A stretch of DNA of 64,000 nt, from positions 5,306,146 through 5,370,145 of the forward strand of contig RPFO01000154.1 of the NCBI GenBank assembly GCA_009746045.1, written 5' to 3'. This document shows, one piece after another, positions 33,001-42,234 of the stretch. The DNA comes from Mesostigma viride (Eukaryota; Streptophyta; Mesostigmatophyceae; Mesostigmatales; Mesostigmataceae). How positions within the stretch are numbered: the first letter of the stretch is position 1; every line of letters starts with the position of its first letter. The position numbers were made by a program, and so were the translations under genes. The notes beneath the pieces were generated by a model that saw only the letters and a list, made by a program, of their open reading frames with translations, ran no database searches and was not told the origin of the DNA.

Positions 33001-33681
33001 GAGAAACTGCTGATCCAGCATTACTTTTTCAATGGGGTGAAAACGTGCCAAGGCTATCTGTAAAGCTCTGTGCAGCTGCTCTTTATCCATCCCAGGCAGG
33101 GGCTCCACTACCACAAACCTTGACCAGGCATCCTTTATGACTAGGTAGTATACCGTGTCCTTCACCACGTGTATAACATCCCCAACCAGTTTGCCTCTAG
33201 CCAGTGGTGGTGTGGCCACATGCCATTTTCTGGGCTTAGGAGCATATAGCTGACATTGCTCACAGTGCTTACGTACGTGCCTGCACATCTGTTCCAGATC
33301 ATGGCCTTGTATTTTATTGGCTAGCCTTTCAGCCACAGCCTCATGGCCCATAACCTTGTGCAGTTGCTCTGCTAGAGCACCATACGTGATTACCTTTTCT
33401 GCTGCTGCACTAAGGGAAGCTATGGTGGGGTCACGCATCATGTGTGACAGTGTCATGTCATATGCCACTTCCCAATCCACATCATCACACTCAGGCAACA
33501 CTTGGCAGACAGAAGGTAACAGGAAACCATTTGTGAAAAATGGTGAGGGTAGCTTACAGGTGTCTCCCTGGTCTGCCGCCCCCGCGCGGTTGTAGCGCCC
33601 TGGCGTGTCTTGTTGTGCCTGGGTGCCGTGCAGCGCGCTCCTGCTGCAATGGGGTGACGTGTTTTCCAGCATCCAGGACAA
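30076..33681 (-). CDS. pol: Family B pol: integrase, retropepsin-like, RT, RNase H
   Basis: One uninterrupted frame of 1201 codons. Integrase: HHCC finger (LHKVMGH...CRHVRKHCEQC), core aspartates in GDVIHVV and VMLDQQF, glutamate in QGLVERTMRAIR. Then a chromodomain-free linker, a retropepsin-like domain (ILAVDTQAQVSIIS...NALLGEPFV), and RT with KLRLKFVCKHK, CKATDIKRAFLKGD and catalytic FVWHGDDQLISG. RNase H carries KAVSSNVAECRAV, LTDSQSIISFL and DNAADALTK. Protease sits between IN and RT, not before IN. The last about 15 residues differ in frame from the + strand copy, so the C-terminus is shifted. The annotated first Met lies just after the zinc fingers and may not be the true start. Confidence 0.88.
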   Translation of the reverse strand: MSWMLENTSPHCSRSALHGTQAQQDTPGRYNRAGAADQGDTCKLPSPFFTNGFLLPSVCQVLPECDDVDWEVAYDMTLSHMMRDPTIASLSAAAEKVITYGALAEQLHKVMGHEAVAERLANKIQGHDLEQMCRHVRKHCEQCQLYAPKPRKWHVATPPLARGKLVGDVIHVVKDTVYYLVIKDAWSRFVVVEPLPGMDKEQLHRALQIALARFHPIEKVMLDQQFLCIQDRNDLPKIEVSGAQDHERQGLVERTMRAIRDVIRKMPSRLADSGSYADRASWAAGVTTQLNAKPIMSSPFGEITPTGLQSGSYASEVHTHYNTQRQHLAKLLAKKDKNNARPVFEVGDHVLFFREGDRGRAHSARWHGPAVVTKIHEEGTAVTIQHDRERVVSKHRLKLYYPPLADVSGVEFLDMDSEQESGGLISPNELAKDVIDASTSTTVEAPVFLSSAAPLQPNSPPGQEDGAQGEQQVAPPSHLEESQNRADPVVPRKSFAEILKALHKAHNTKAVVATGTAQVNAVGDAGQDPSILAVDTQAQVSIISAEAVSGLKMKASPWARVSDFSGKTKMQVKGQVSIQILGMPTPFQVVEGYSGNALLGEPFVSYPGVVISAGRLSVAGVGQVPLDHFKIPLSQISTGLDAAINAVKPKYLPGQEPCVEDLIHSQKLHPSAFGLGRWDVASMSPLSYDDIVRDCQTQIGFLKWLEAFTKAREEWVVPDARSPTHTPPVTPLDAMPAGAKKLRLKFVCKHKPQADGGPPIFHARPCVTEFRGSTELTEAELYTPGIQQTSLKVLLSLFLHQLNTGKDYVCKATDIKRAFLKGDPAIAQQVWRGQVYVVNTPKVWHRDIVQPLLRPNLGVEGLQSAPKIFRLSAQEVFMKLGATYDDIDPCLFVIPHPDGMMMFVWHGDDQLISGPRAAVDAFIAQVSASFEIGKQLELGKEPVKFCGMMLELLQQQGSWVCSMQASAEYIKSCLDVLPVHITPDMCPTIRGKLGWLCATCAPHLAFVSRVDDEVLQEVGARAIKQLLHDGPPLMLHSLDLFTPIHITCMMDSSMESRVVTKVQAREAGLFFLHNQGGKKSLVSWFSRLHKRKAVSSNVAECRAVVSSVLHARYLNHLLVWLQHQAGSSAGVKAHLLTDSQSIISFLANPLAVHSDLDWIVLKQECKYLESKAHVRDKDNAADALTKGHKQQVHNTRSCMVS

Positions 33682-34662
33682 ACATCAACGTCAGAACCAT
33701 AGTCGGGTTTGCCTTTCCAGCAGTCATCTTTTAGGTGCCCCTTACAAAGGCACCTAGTGCAATGCTTGGTGGGGTCATGAGGCAACCTCTTGTCCCCCCT
33801 GCTGGCTTAGCACCCCCTGGCTTGCTAGCTCCCCCACTTTGTTTTCTGTTTTTATTGTTATTGTTCTTTCCCCCCCCTTGTTTCCACCTCCCCCACTTTT
33901 GTTGTTTTTGTTTTTATCCCCCCCATTACCGCCTTTACCTGGGCTACCAGCGACTGCATCTGCTTCTTGGAGAGCCCCGTACCTGAGGCTTCCTCCCCCT
34001 TTACCTGCTTCACCTTTCCTCCTTGGCTGCAGCAGCAAACGGCTCTAGGCATTGCTGCACATAGGCCATTGCCTTCCTGAAAGTCCTCCCACTTATCCTT
34101 CAGACCTGCCAGGATTACTGACAGGGTGGTGGGGTCCAGTTCTGCCTTTTGTAGCCATAGGTGTACTAGGTACTTGGCATTGAGCTTCTTCAGCTCCTCA
34201 TCTCCCTCTATGTACATGACATATTTTTTGTTGTCACTCACATAGTCACGCTTATTGACCTTATAGGCCTCTATCCACTGGAAGCCCTTAAGCACTTCTA
34301 AGTGCTCCCCCGTGGTAACAAGTGCCCTAAGATCAACCATGAACTGCGCCCACAACACATTTTCTGCCACGTCTACCCCGCTGCTGGCACGCTTTTGGTA
34401 CAATTGTACCAACTGCTGGATAGGCTTGGCAGATTGATGGATGGGTGTGGACGCACGTAGAGAGGCAAACCAATCACGGACATTGTCGCTAGCGTATGCA
34501 TGTGACAACTTAAACAACCACTCCCTAGCTTCGTCCTGGGTGTGGCCCTCTGGCAAACCCGGAAACACTAGCTTGTCCTCTTTCTTTTTTGGATCAAACC
34601 TGGGCCTGTTCAAGGCCATATTGGAGGTTGTGGTCGTTCCTGCTGGTTGTGGCTGCTGCTGC

Positions 34663-34694
<32 letters not shown>

Positions 34695-36332
34695 CCGCTC
34701 CCCGCCCTCGTGCCGTGTTGGTGCAGACTCCTGGGTGCCGTGTCCACCCCCGCCCTGGTTGCCCCCCCTCTCCCCGTCATCCTCCCCCTCGTCCCTCTCG
34801 TCCCTCCTGCGTTTTTGCTGTGGCTGGCACGCCTCCTCCGGTGCCCTTCGTTTTGCTGGCTTCAGCGAGGCCACCAGCCTCGCCACCGTGTCTGCTAGGC
34901 GGCCATGCTCGCCCGGGGTGAGCTCCCGCCCCTCGTCCAGCATCTGCTGGGCCAGTTGGAGTTGCCTCCGGATGTCCTCCCGGTGCGACAAGGTCGCTGG
35001 ACCGGGTTCGCCCCGGTGCGTCACCCTGGTCCTTGCCGCTGTGCCGTCTCGGTTTGAAATGGTATGCGTTGGCTGCGACAAAAATGGTAAGTTGCTCGGT
35101 AGAAATGCGTTCATCCGGCATCAAACCAAATTCAGCTCTTACCGCCTCCCCCATGCATCCCCTCACCGCAGCCTTCTTGATGTTCTTCGACATACGGCGT
35201 CGCTGCTTCAGCATACGCCTCTCCAGGCGACCTACGCTTGCCTCCCAGGCGGCCAGCTTCCTGCGGTAGCGCTCCTCGGCTTCCCGACGAGCCGGCCCCT
35301 GCAATGGTGCTATCTCCGCGACCTTCCGGTACTTCCAGCTCTTCAGGTCGCGGGTGAGACGCTCACACCGCACCTTGGTGTGAGACATCTTCACCCGAAT
35401 CCTGGCCGCGAGCGCCTCCGCCCTGTCACGCTCCTGCTGCTCCGCAGCTTCCTCTGCGCGATCACGTTCCTCCTCCGCTGCTTCTTCTCCCGCTCCGCCT
35501 TGAAGACCGCGAGCCTCCTCTGCGCCTCCTTCTCTCGCGCCTGCATAGCCGGCGTCATCTCCACCAGGTCGTCCGCTTCGGACGCCGACGGACCCGTCAA
35601 AGAGTACTCCGACTCCTGCAGCACCCCATCAATCTCCCTCGGGATCGTTGCGGACCGTCGAAGGCGCTGGAAACACGCCAGGTCCGCCCTCCTCACCACG
35701 TCATGGGTCGGCGACGCTGACCTCGGCGACGCTGACCTCCTCATCAATGCCGCGCGGACCTGAGCAGCGTCCTCCATTTGTTGGGCGCGCTCACGTGCGC
35801 GCACAGCCAACCTCCGCTCTTCCGCGGACTCCTGCTCCTGCAGGCTCTGCGCCATTGCAGCATCCGCTGCCACCTGCACACTGCGCGCCTCGTCAGCCGA
35901 CGATGGCTGCAGGCCGAACAAACCCAGCGAGCTGGTTTCCGACACGCTGCCGGACTCCCCACTCGCCTGCTCATCCGACTCGGAAGGCCCCGCCCCCGCA
36001 CCGCGTGGTGCATATGGTGGTCCCCTCGGACGCACCACTGGGGTCGACCCCCGCGCCCTACGCATCAGGGGAACGCGCACCACGACATTCTCCACAACGT
36101 CACGGTACGTTGGGTCCGCTGCCGCCATCGCCGCATCCTCAGGATGCATGGGATCCTGAGCATCCCGGTTCTCGAAGTCCTGGCGCATACTCGCCAAAAT
36201 CGAATCCGACGTCCCCGAGTCATCGGACATCGGGGACGACGAAGACGACTGGTACTTCGTCACCGACGGCGACTCCTCCTCCGAGGAAGTCGCTCCCATC
36301 AGTGCCTTTCCCTTGTTGTTCTTGGGAGCCAT
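33453..36332 (-). pseudogene. gag: Family B gag with CCHC finger (frameshifted)
   Basis: Starts MAPKNNKGKALMGATSSEEE at 36332. The long N-terminal part (to about 35390) is acidic, then Arg/Glu/Ala-rich and strongly helical (QEQESAEERRLAVRARERAQ). Frames change near 35390 and 35100. A Gln run (CAG repeats, about 34655-34700) precedes the capsid-like block (KLVFPGLPEGHTQDEAREWL, NVLWAQFMVDLRALVTTGEH). A CCHC knuckle, CTRCLCKGHLKDDC, then a second Cys/His cluster, CPGCWKTRHPIAAGARC, lie at about 33765-33625. The + strand copy (48800-51013) keeps the first part in one frame. Confidence 0.82.
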
Positions 36333-36438
36333 TGGTACAAAAAGATGGGTAAGAAATGGAATGGGTTTTTTTGCGAAATGAACGCTGTGAACGCTCGTCG
36401 TTCTTCTCGTGTGTATGTTTTTGGAGTTTTTTAATGCA

Positions 36439-36818
36439 AGTTATGGACACACTGAGCTTGGAATGCTTGGGCACTGCCAAATGGCGTGTGTGTGTGAACG
36501 ACGAGACACCTTGGCATTAGGATAATGTGGCACATATACCGCTGGCCAGCCGTCAACAAGGGCTGGCCAGACTTTGCGTAAGTTAAACTAACTTACTGAT
36601 CCTGGACGGACTAGCCTATCAGTTACAACCTGATCTATAGTCAGTCCTAACATGACAACTACAGTCCCGGTACTGAGGTACCGGCTCATCACATACTGAG
36701 TACAGCCACGTGTCCATGCCACGACTGCTCTAGTCCAGCACCGTCCCAGTACCCAATTGGGCGCCGGCGGTGCTGGCACGTGTCCACTTAGGCTACAGGC
36801 GGGAGACTTAGACTAACT
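36439..36818 (-). repeat. 5' LTR of family B copy 2
   Basis: 380 bases; minus strand starts AGTTAGTCTAAGTCTCCCGC and ends CATAACT. It contains a perfect 10-bp stem (CTGGCCAGCC / GGCTGGCCAG, 36542-36570) and the CCGGTAC...GTACCGG hairpin, both present in all family B LTRs here. Confidence 0.9.
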
Positions 36819-38840
36819 TCTAAGGCAGTGTCCAGCCCCAGATTGCCATGCCACCTGAGCTTGGCTACCTTGCCGGGCTGCTTCTTGGCCCTTTGCAGAG
36901 CCCCAACCAATCAATCCAGCCAAACTTGTCCCCCTGGGCTTGGTTAGAGCCTTGGGCTTGACAGTTACTCCCCAGTTACTCCCCAGCTGTTGACCTTGCA
37001 GCCTGTTCAACAAGTACCTCTGCAACCTGGCCAGGGCTGACAGATTCCCTTGCAACTGATGTGGTCGTTGCGTCAGTGATGTCACCTGGGACCTGAAAAT
37101 CCTGCAGATCCTGTGAGCCTTGTACCTGACTGCCCTCATTCATCATCAGGTTAGGCTTGACATATGACCAACTCAGCCGGTGCACATGCTTTGGTTCGTC
37201 CTCCATGCTGACCAAGCATGCGTGGCTAGCTTCATCAACCTGGGTAACCACCCCAGGACTCCAGCTACCACGTTTGCCATACAGGCTCGGTTCCTTCCAA
37301 GCTAATACCCTCTGACCCACTGTTGGCTCCAGCATCTTCCAACCTCGGTCCTTCTCCCTCAGCTTGGCAAAGGTGACATGTGCAGCATGTTTCCAGCCCT
37401 CCAGCACATGTGGAGGGCACAGGCCATGATATAGACCCATTGGGCTGACAGCGACTCCATCATAGTAGAAATTGACCCTGCTGTTCAGCTGCTGCTCCAC
37501 GTTCCTCAACCATGCACTCCTGACAAGTGCAGGTGCAGACAATTAGGGTACCCAGTCTTCAGAGATGATCAACTTCTTGACCTCCTGGATTGCCCTTTCC
37601 ACTACAATACGCTTCCGCGGACACCTTTTTCAGCGGGGAAAGTGCCCCGGGGCCTCCGGGGCAAATTCAGAAAGCGATGCGGAACTTAGATACTAAAATT
37701 TCGTTTTTGGTTCGTACCGTACAGCCAATCATTTTGCGCCCGGATCAAATTGTGATCTGGGCACTGAACACGAAAATTTCAGCGGAACGTACGAAACACC
37801 AACGCAACTAGAGAAAATTGTCAGTGACGAAACTGTAGTACCGTGTACCCGAGCAAAATGTAGTAGGACTTCGTCCGAAGTCACGTTCGGAATTTTTCCC
37901 CGCAAGATTCCCCCGCAAGATTCCCCCGCAAGATTCCCCCGCATGATTCCCCCTGCTAGGTTCAGGTCCAGTCGATGCTCGCCAAATGGCGCAAAAAAAA
38001 GAAACATGTGTTATATCAACGGTGCGAATCCTCGTTACCGCTCGGGTAACATTCTCACTCATTTCGCGTCTCCTAGGAACCGTATTGTAGTGTCTATGGC
38101 ACCCTGCTGCCCATGAGCCTCCCTAGGTGTAACCAGCAACTCAGGAAGGGTGGGATCACCCTTGAGATGCTGAAACTGCATGTCCACCTGGATCCTTGTG
38201 GTAGGAAACTTGGCTCTCACATTCTGCAGGGCAGCCAGCAAATACCTGTTCTTCATAGAAGGTAGATGCTCTAGCACCTTGTACTTTGTGTACCTGTCAA
38301 CGCACACCAACAGTTGCATGCCCCTGATGTGTTGGATATCACATTGCAGATCACCGGCCAATGCTCTGAGGTAGAGCTTTGGCATGTGATTTCCTGGGCT
38401 TGTTGGAGGACAACTGGCACTTACACCGTGAGGCATGCCGGGCACGCCTTGAGAAGGGGTGCCTTGCCCATACGGAAGGCGAAGTTGTTTGACAGAGAAG
38501 TGGCATGCCCAAACATGGTGTGGATCTGGGCACCCAACTCCTGGTACTACACTGAGGAAGCAGTCCCTGGCACAGTCAGGACTGTGCTGTCAGGTTGTCC
38601 AGCATCGCCATGCTGACTTCCATCCTCATTTGACTCAGAGCCTGAGTCACCCTGCTCATGCCCAAGACCTGGACCGCCAGCAGGGACCACGTGCATACCA
38701 CCAGAGGCCTTCACACCCCTCTGTGGTTGTGCATAGGTTTCTCTCAAAATGAGAGGTCCACCCTCGTGCCCAGCACGATCGAGGATGCTGATGGGGTCAG
38801 ACATTCTTACAGCTGCACCAGCTGTCAAGGACGTCTTCAT
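36819..38840 (-). pseudogene. Family A copy 2 pol, integrase to protease (interrupted by a MITE)
   Basis: Starts MKTSLTAGAAVRMSDP near 38840, as in the first copy. Integrase zinc-binding and core sequence run to QGAI (about 38095), are interrupted by a 493-bp MITE, and resume with the equivalent of QEVKKLIISEDW at about 37597. The remaining integrase C-terminus (RVNFYYDGVAVSPMGLYHGL) and linker follow. It ends in the protease start (GAGHCLRS frame; family A 7285) at the family B junction. Frame breaks occur near 38430, 37545 and 37140. Confidence 0.82.
37600..38092. mobile_element. CACTA-like MITE inserted in the integrase of family A copy 2
   Basis: 493 bases with terminal inverted repeats CACTACAATACG...CGTATTGTAGTG, continuing imperfectly (CTTCC versus GTTCC). 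It is absent from the first family A copy at the same point and flanked by a 2-base TC duplication (37598-37599, 38093-38094). It starts with CACTA as in EnSpm/CACTA elements. Internal: four GCAAGATTCCCCC-type repeats at about 37895-37950. No transposase. Confidence 0.85.
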
Positions 38841-38981
38841 AGGAACCTGAACCTCGCCAGGTGACCCTGGGCCATCCTGAACCTGGAGATCACCCACTTG
38901 TTGCCCAGATATAAATTCTGCATTGGAGCACCTGGCCTCCCCCCTGGGTGATTTAAGGTGTGTAGGGTTGGCCTCAGACAG

Positions 38982-40099
38982 TCATTGCTCCTTGTTCTCC
39001 TCCTGCTGACTGCCCTTTGAAGGCTGGCCTGTCTGGGACTTCTTGTTGTTTTTGTTGTTGTTGTTGTTCTTGTTGCTGCCCTGGCCTTGGGTCTTCTTGA
39101 AGGAAGGACACTCTTTCTAGATGTGCCCCCACCCCTTGCACAGGTAGCACTGAATCTTGGAATTGCCCTGGCCACCACCCCCATTGTCAGACGCGTTACC
39201 CGGCTTGGGCTTGCCACCCACCCTCCTGAACACCGACTTGGCATGTGATTGCCCGTCAGGGTCGGGTGAATGGTTGGCCTTCCGCTTGTTATGGTTGCCC
39301 CCACGCCCTCCTTGGCTTCTGTCAGCCTCAGACGCCCTGGAGCTCCCCTGGGCACGCCCACCTGCATGGGTTGCCTTCACAGCTGGCACTCCACCCAAAA
39401 ACAGCTCCTCTGCCTCGAGTGCCTGTTTGATGATGACCTTGTAGGCCTTCAGGGTAGAGTGTGGGGCACACATGACCTTTAAGGAGCCACGTGTTGCCTT
39501 GTCCAGGCCAGAAACCTTCAGCCAGTTAGTCAGGGCTATGTTGTCAGCTACGTTAAAGCCATGAGCCCTGCCCTCCTCAACCAGTTTACAATAGTTGAGA
39601 AAATTCTGGATGAGGTCTCCCTTGACCTCCCACCCTTGGTACTTATCCTGCCAGTGGATCCCCACTTTCTTACGTTGGTCCTCTAGCAGCTCCTTCAGCT
39701 CTGCCACGTAGACTGCCCAGGCCTTGTTGGCCTTCTTGCAATCTCTAGTGAGGTCTTTAATCTGGTCTGTGCATTTGCCAAAAGTCTGGCTGCCTATCCA
39801 GATCTGATAATAGTTAGTACCACCGTACAAACTTGGAAACCCCTCTAGTCCCTCCACAAACTCCTCTGCCTGCTTTGGCTGAGTCTGAAGTGACAGGTTG
39901 CAGCTGATTTACTATAAGGAGAGGTCCCCTGGGTGGTGAAATCATAACCTGAAACAGCATGTGTATTATTATTAACCAAAGGGATATTGGTGATTTCTCC
40001 GGTGACGCCGGCCACATCATCTACGTGAGCCGTCCCACTACCAGCACCCCCGTCTTCATTGCCACTGGCTGGGCCTTTACTACGTCGCCCGTCTGCCAT
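38982..40099 (-). pseudogene. gag: Family A copy 2 gag (frameshifted, one stop)
   Basis: Starts MADGRRSKGPASGNEDGGAG at 40099 and aligns with the first copy (4545-5657) throughout. The frame shifts near 39860-39900. An in-frame TAG (about 39118) interrupts the zinc knuckle CYLCKGWGHI|. The Lys/Asn/Gln tail follows to the stop at 38982. Confidence 0.82.
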
Positions 40100-40306
40100 G
40101 GTACACTACACTGCTGTTCAAGAACACTGGAGCAAAGCAGCCAAAACAAAACCTGACAGTAAATATGTACAAGTCTGCCAAGAAGTGCCGCCTGCACCGG
40201 TGTCGACTGCGCCGCGAAAGTGCCGACGAGTACAGGAAAAAAAAATTGCCGACGTTGTCATCCCTGTTTAACTGAGGCCACGGAAGTCGCAATACTCGTA
40301 CACGTA

Positions 40307-41030
40307 TTACCCGTCCTCCAGGTCTGGCGTAAGAGCCGGACCTGCGCCGGTCTGGATCAACACAGGCGTGTTAGCCTGGTTTTGCGTCGGAAGAAAGACC
40401 CCTCGGCGCCGACGGGAAATAATCCGCAGAGGATGCGTGAAGATGGACAAATACTCCCAGCCCGCTGGGATCCACTCGCGCAATGCGGATAGGAAAGCAA
40501 CCAGGTTAATGAGGACCTGGCGTTCTCGCGTGAGGACGCCTCGGGTTAGAAGCGACAGCAACGCGATATCCTGGAATAAGTTGGTAGAAACTGCAGGCGC
40601 GCCTCCAGTGCGCGTCGCAGCCCAGTTTTGCAGATTACGCTGGTAGCCGAAGAGGGACGAAATACTAGCGTTGTCGACCTCCTCGATGGCTGTCGTGACC
40701 TCGTTGACAGAACGAAGCCCCCCGCGCACAGCTGGACTGTGAAGGCCGATAAAATCGACCGAATGTAATCCAGATTGCCGCGGATTTCCGGCACCAGCTG
40801 CGGCAGCCGCGGATTTTTCCGGAAAGTCCCCCAACAGCGGCAACACGGCCCGCTGCCGACGATATAATTCGTCAAGTGAAGTTGTGGCTTCGTCAATAAG
40901 ACCTTGCCACTCCGCAGCAAGCTGCTGCGGATCGCGCACAGGCGGAGACGGTAAGGGATCGGCCGGCGGAGCAGTTACCTCCTCATCCGTTGGGTCATCC
41001 GGAATTCGAAAGAGTTCGGCATTTGAAAGA
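40307..41030 (-). pseudogene. Family A copy 2 ORF1, uncharacterised
   Basis: The longest intact piece is 40939-40307 (210 codons, MRDPQQLAAEWQGLIDEATT). The upstream part up to about 41030 (MPNSFEFR then DEEVTAPPADP in another frame) matches the N-terminus of ORF1 in the first copy. The conserved core is the same (GGLRSVNEVTTAIEEVDN, GYQRNLQNWAATRTGGAPAV, REWIPAGWEYLSIFTHPLR). Comparison shows mostly conservative replacements, supporting a real protein. Function unknown. Confidence 0.72.
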
Positions 41031-41046
41031 TTTGGCGAGTAATACG

Positions 41047-41642
41047 AGTTGCACCGAAGATCGCCATGGCTCTTGCAGGAATGTTGCCTTTATTGAATAA
41101 TGGAAACACAGACGTAAGTCACGTCACTTCCAAGACTGCACGCAGCACAGACGACAAGGTTGCAGTGCCAAGAGAACGTGCACGCAAGAGCTAGCGTCCT
41201 GGTGCTAACAAGTCACACATATAACTTGCTAGGGACGCGTCCAAGTATTCAGCTGCACTATCACAGCTGAACTGTCAATCAATTGATCCCACAAACTCTG
41301 GCACGCCTTTGGCGCGCAGATCTATCAATTGTCCATACGGCTAGTCCTGTGGACCTATCCGTACATTACTCAGCATCAATTGTCTCATAGGTCCCGGCGC
41401 GCTACAGCACGCCTACCTATCAATTGACCATCAAGTCCTGTACAAGTCCTGTCAACGTCCTGCGGACTATCAAAGTGACACTTGTACATCCTGTGTCCGT
41501 ACGCGCCCACAGTGGCGCGCCGGGTACTGTCGGCACAGCCTAGGAACGTCATAACTTGTACGTCCCGTAACCAAATGAGGCGTTCAAGGTGCCGTTGGAA
41601 AGAGCGTAACAATCTCTATCCATCTAACGTAAATCCTTTACG
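41047..41642 (-). repeat. 5' LTR of family A copy 2 (6 bases short)
   Basis: Matches the family A LTRs but lacks the terminal AGTTAA at its outer end, where it meets the gypsy gag. The inner end is GGTGCAACT followed by CGTATTAC, confirming the LTR/internal boundary deduced in the first copy. Confidence 0.88.
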
Positions 41643-42088
41643 CCAGCAAGGCGCGTTGCTTCATGTGCAGTGAGGTGGGACACCTCAAGCGCGACTGCCC
41701 CAAGCTCCGGGGCAAGCACACCGGTCGCGGCGCAGGGGAGACTGAGCCCAGGTTCTCCGGCCCGGCGTTCGGCAGTCGCCCCGACTCCTCCGGCCCCCGG
41801 GACAAGCCCCGCAACGCGGGCGAGCGGGCGGCTCGCCTGCAGCATGCCAGGCGATTCCCGACCCAGCACCAGCGGCCGCGACCGCCCGGGACCAACTCTA
41901 TCAAGGGTGTGTTGCGCGCGGTTAACGAGATCGAGGCACGGCGGCAATCCTCCTCTTCCAATCAGATGCAAGCAGTGGCTGGGTACGAGTATGATGATGA
42001 GGAGGAGGCTGACGAAGAGGAGGAGGGGGGGGAAGAGGGCGGGAGGTCGGGCGAGGCGGCCTCCCATCCCACCGCTCCTCGGGAGTAG
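41643..42088 (+). pseudogene. gag: Gypsy gag C-terminal part with CCHC knuckle
   Basis: Continues the gag broken at 29177: SKARCFMCSEVGHLKRDCPK gives C-x2-C-x4-H-x4-C. A basic Arg/Pro-rich stretch and an acidic tail (DDEEEADEEEEGGEEGG) follow to a TAG at 42086-42088. It is typical of nucleocapsid regions of gypsy elements. Confidence 0.78.
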
Positions 42089-42234
42089 TAGCCTTACCCG
42101 TGGGGTTAGGCCCCGGGATAGATGATAGGGTAGTAGAGGATTAATTAATTAATTAATAGACACGTGACTGCGTCACGTGAGCATAAGTCCTCAGTGGGAG
42201 GGGAACATGGGATGGAATGGATGGTATAAGCTAT
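42089..42234. other. Spacer with (TTAA)n-rich patch
   Basis: Contains TAGATGATAGGGTAGTAGAG and ATTAATTAATTAATTAAT. Related GATAGGGTAGATGATAGGGTAG words appear at 43605-43635 on the other side of the non-LTR remnant, as expected if this was one continuous gypsy segment before insertion. Confidence 0.5.

Larger units (their letters stand above)
29783..36818 (-). mobile_element. Copia-type LTR retrotransposon, family B, copy 2 (3'-truncated)
   Basis: Reading minus: a 5' LTR (36818-36439), gag (36332-33858) with zinc fingers, a pol in one long frame (33681-30076), and part of the 3' UTR up to about 29783. The 3' LTR is absent. It is closely similar to the + strand family B copies at 48316-62438, and its pol is the best preserved in the window. 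Confidence 0.88.
29178..41642 (-). mobile_element. Nested copia insertion in gypsy gag (family A copy 2, containing family B copy 2 and a MITE)
   Basis: The inserted block is flanked by the 5-bp direct repeat CCAGC (29173-29177 and 41643-41647). Removing it restores the gypsy gag frame (GINAS|KARCFMC). On the minus strand it begins with a family A LTR lacking its first 6 bases, runs through ORF1, gag and integrase/protease to 36819, is replaced by a family B copy (36818-29783), and resumes at family A RNase H (29782-29178). About 1.4 kb of family A (RT) and all of its 3' UTR and 3' LTR are missing. Confidence 0.8.

Noticed and set aside
34441-35763. 440-codon + strand ORF with a Cys run
   Set aside because: It is the antisense of family B gag; the Cys run is the complement of the CAG/Gln repeat.
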